From JAFAVZ01 sp036009105 (GTDB lineage Bacteria; Acidobacteriota; Thermoanaerobaculia; Gp7-AA8), in the NCBI GenBank assembly GCA_036009105.1, contig DASYMJ010000368.1, positions 1 through 31,043 on the forward strand: a stretch of 31,043 nucleotides of DNA, in the 5' to 3' direction. Both the position numbers and the translations under genes were made by a program. Shown here in pieces: positions 30,509 through 31,043 of the stretch (within the stretch, counting starts at the first letter, position 1; each line of letters opens with the position of its first letter). The notes beneath the pieces are model-generated. The model saw nothing but the letters and a program-made list of their open reading frames with translations, was not told the origin of the DNA and searched no databases.

Positions 30509-30532
30509 GTAGGGCTGGCTCCCGTCAGCCGG
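30509..30532 (+). repeat. Diverged GTAG-type REP element
   Basis: GTAGGGCTGGCTCCCGTCAGCCGG keeps the GTAG head and the GGCTGGC/CAGCC stem of the copies at 22025-22090 but has lost loop and tail identity. It starts one base after the barrel-gene stop. Confidence 0.7.
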
Positions 30533-30575
30533 AATTCCGCGTACGTGTTCGTCAACCTCGGTGGAGGTAACGAAC

Positions 30576-30923
30576 ATGCCATGCGCCACATTCGATACGT
30601 GGACCCCTATTCCTGCCGGATCGCGTTTCTGCGCGAAGGTCACCGCCACCAACATGGATTTTCTGGCGAGTGTCCGGATCGCAAACTCTGACGGCACTGT
30701 CGCGATCTTCGGAACCAGCGCGCTTCTCAACGGCCCGGTATGTGTGCCACTCGAGCAGAGGGGCTACGGCGTGGGCGCCACCGTTTTCATCGATGACGAG
30801 GCGCCGACCGTCGTCCTCGACATCATGGTGCTCGATGCAAACGATAAGATCGTAAACAGCTCGCAGTGTCAGTTCTCGACGCCGAAGACCGAATTCGACA
30901 TCACGCGGATGCTGATTCCGTGA
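30576..30923 (+). CDS. Small protein of unknown function
   Basis: 115 aa from ATG 30576, which follows GGAGGT with 7-base spacing; an in-frame GTG at 30561 lies before that site and is less likely. No signal peptide or membrane span is seen. It looks beta-rich with hydrophobic strands (FLASVRIANSDGTVAIFG, PTVVLDIMVLD), suggesting a small beta-sandwich, and has four Cys (PCATF, RFCAKV, GPVCVPL, SSQCQF). It resembles in size and style the kinase-associated small proteins but lacks their DPD tail. The family is not recognised. The next gene starts 11 bases later. Confidence 0.7.
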   Translation: MPCATFDTWTPIPAGSRFCAKVTATNMDFLASVRIANSDGTVAIFGTSALLNGPVCVPLEQRGYGVGATVFIDDEAPTVVLDIMVLDANDKIVNSSQCQFSTPKTEFDITRMLIP

Positions 30924-30934
30924 GGAGGTTGGCG

Positions 30935-31043
30935 ATGCGCACAGGAATCAGGACCTTCGCCATCTTCATCCTGCTCGCGGCGGGTCTGCGCGCCGGCGCT
31001 CAGACCTGCACCGTCGACCAGACCATCAAGGAGTGCTTCGAGA
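30935..31043 (+). CDS. N-terminal part of an exported protein
   Basis: The gene runs off the right edge; 36 residues are visible. AGGAGG at 30923-30928 is 6 bases before ATG 30935. The start is a classic Sec signal peptide, MRTGIRTFAIFILLAAGLRA followed by GAQ, a likely cleavage site. The mature start TCTVDQTIKECFE has two Cys. Function cannot be inferred. It is probably co-transcribed with the 115-aa gene just upstream. Confidence 0.75.
   Translation, partial: MRTGIRTFAIFILLAAGLRAGAQTCTVDQTIKECFE

Noticed and set aside
1..31043. CRISPR array, tRNA or rRNA genes, transposase or integrase
   Set aside because: No regularly spaced direct repeats, no cloverleaf or rRNA-like sequence and no transposase motifs were seen by reading. 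Small degenerate RNAs could be missed without a covariance search.

Overview
The window is very GC-rich bacterial DNA (roughly two thirds G+C by eye) with about 30 tightly packed genes on both strands and no gene-free stretch longer than about 150 bases. Membrane-anchored Ser/Thr kinases with TPR domains, a TonB-type receptor with a carboxypeptidase-regulatory N-terminus, a sulfatase-fold lipoprotein with TPRs, an HD-GYP protein and a Roadblock/LC7 protein together suggest Acidobacteriota or a relative. This is inference from gene content; no rRNA or other taxonomic marker is present.

Layout. 1-1315: end of an AHSA1-like gene, a VOC protein and a DUF4287/SRPBCC-like protein, all +. 1396-4384: glucokinase, the YchF GTPase and an alpha/beta hydrolase. 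4446-10494: two tandem copies of a two-gene module, each a Ser/Thr kinase-TM-TPR gene followed about 30 bp later by a small protein ending in DPD(I/V)xNxP. 10636-12870: two divergent family-2 glycosyltransferases only 3 bp apart. 13018-15127: acyl-CoA dehydrogenase and MeaB. 15209-17493: short-form PheT and a ZapB-like coiled coil. 17563-19003 (-): b-type cytochrome and Tat-exported molybdopterin oxidoreductase. 19107-22022: TonB-dependent receptor. 22095-23066 (-): exported cyanophycinase-like protein, divergent from a sulfatase/TPR lipoprotein (23103-25178). 25211-25845: VapBC. 25853-28660 (-): HD-GYP, TPR protein and Roadblock/LC7 operon. 28688-30507: HemW-like radical SAM protein overlapping an outer-membrane beta-barrel gene. 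30576-end: a small unknown protein and the start of an exported protein.

Two window-wide patterns stand out. First, several genes have a -10-like hexamer 7-11 nt before the start codon and no Shine-Dalgarno sequence, as expected for leaderless mRNAs (glk, the + glycosyltransferase, pheT, the sulfatase-like gene, vapB and the HD-GYP gene), while other genes have strong AGGAGG-type sites. Second, palindromic dispersed repeats of at least four families (GTAG-headed REP, GTTGTCGGTT, GATGAA and TGTCATTCTGA types) sit at gene 3' ends, often supplying the stop codon or last residues, and two palindromes lie in frame inside essential-type genes (pheT, hemW).

The best candidate for an undescribed system is the duplicated kinase/small-protein module at 4446-10494. 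Its activation-loop insertion and the shared tail of the otherwise dissimilar small partners are not explained by standard kinase biology.
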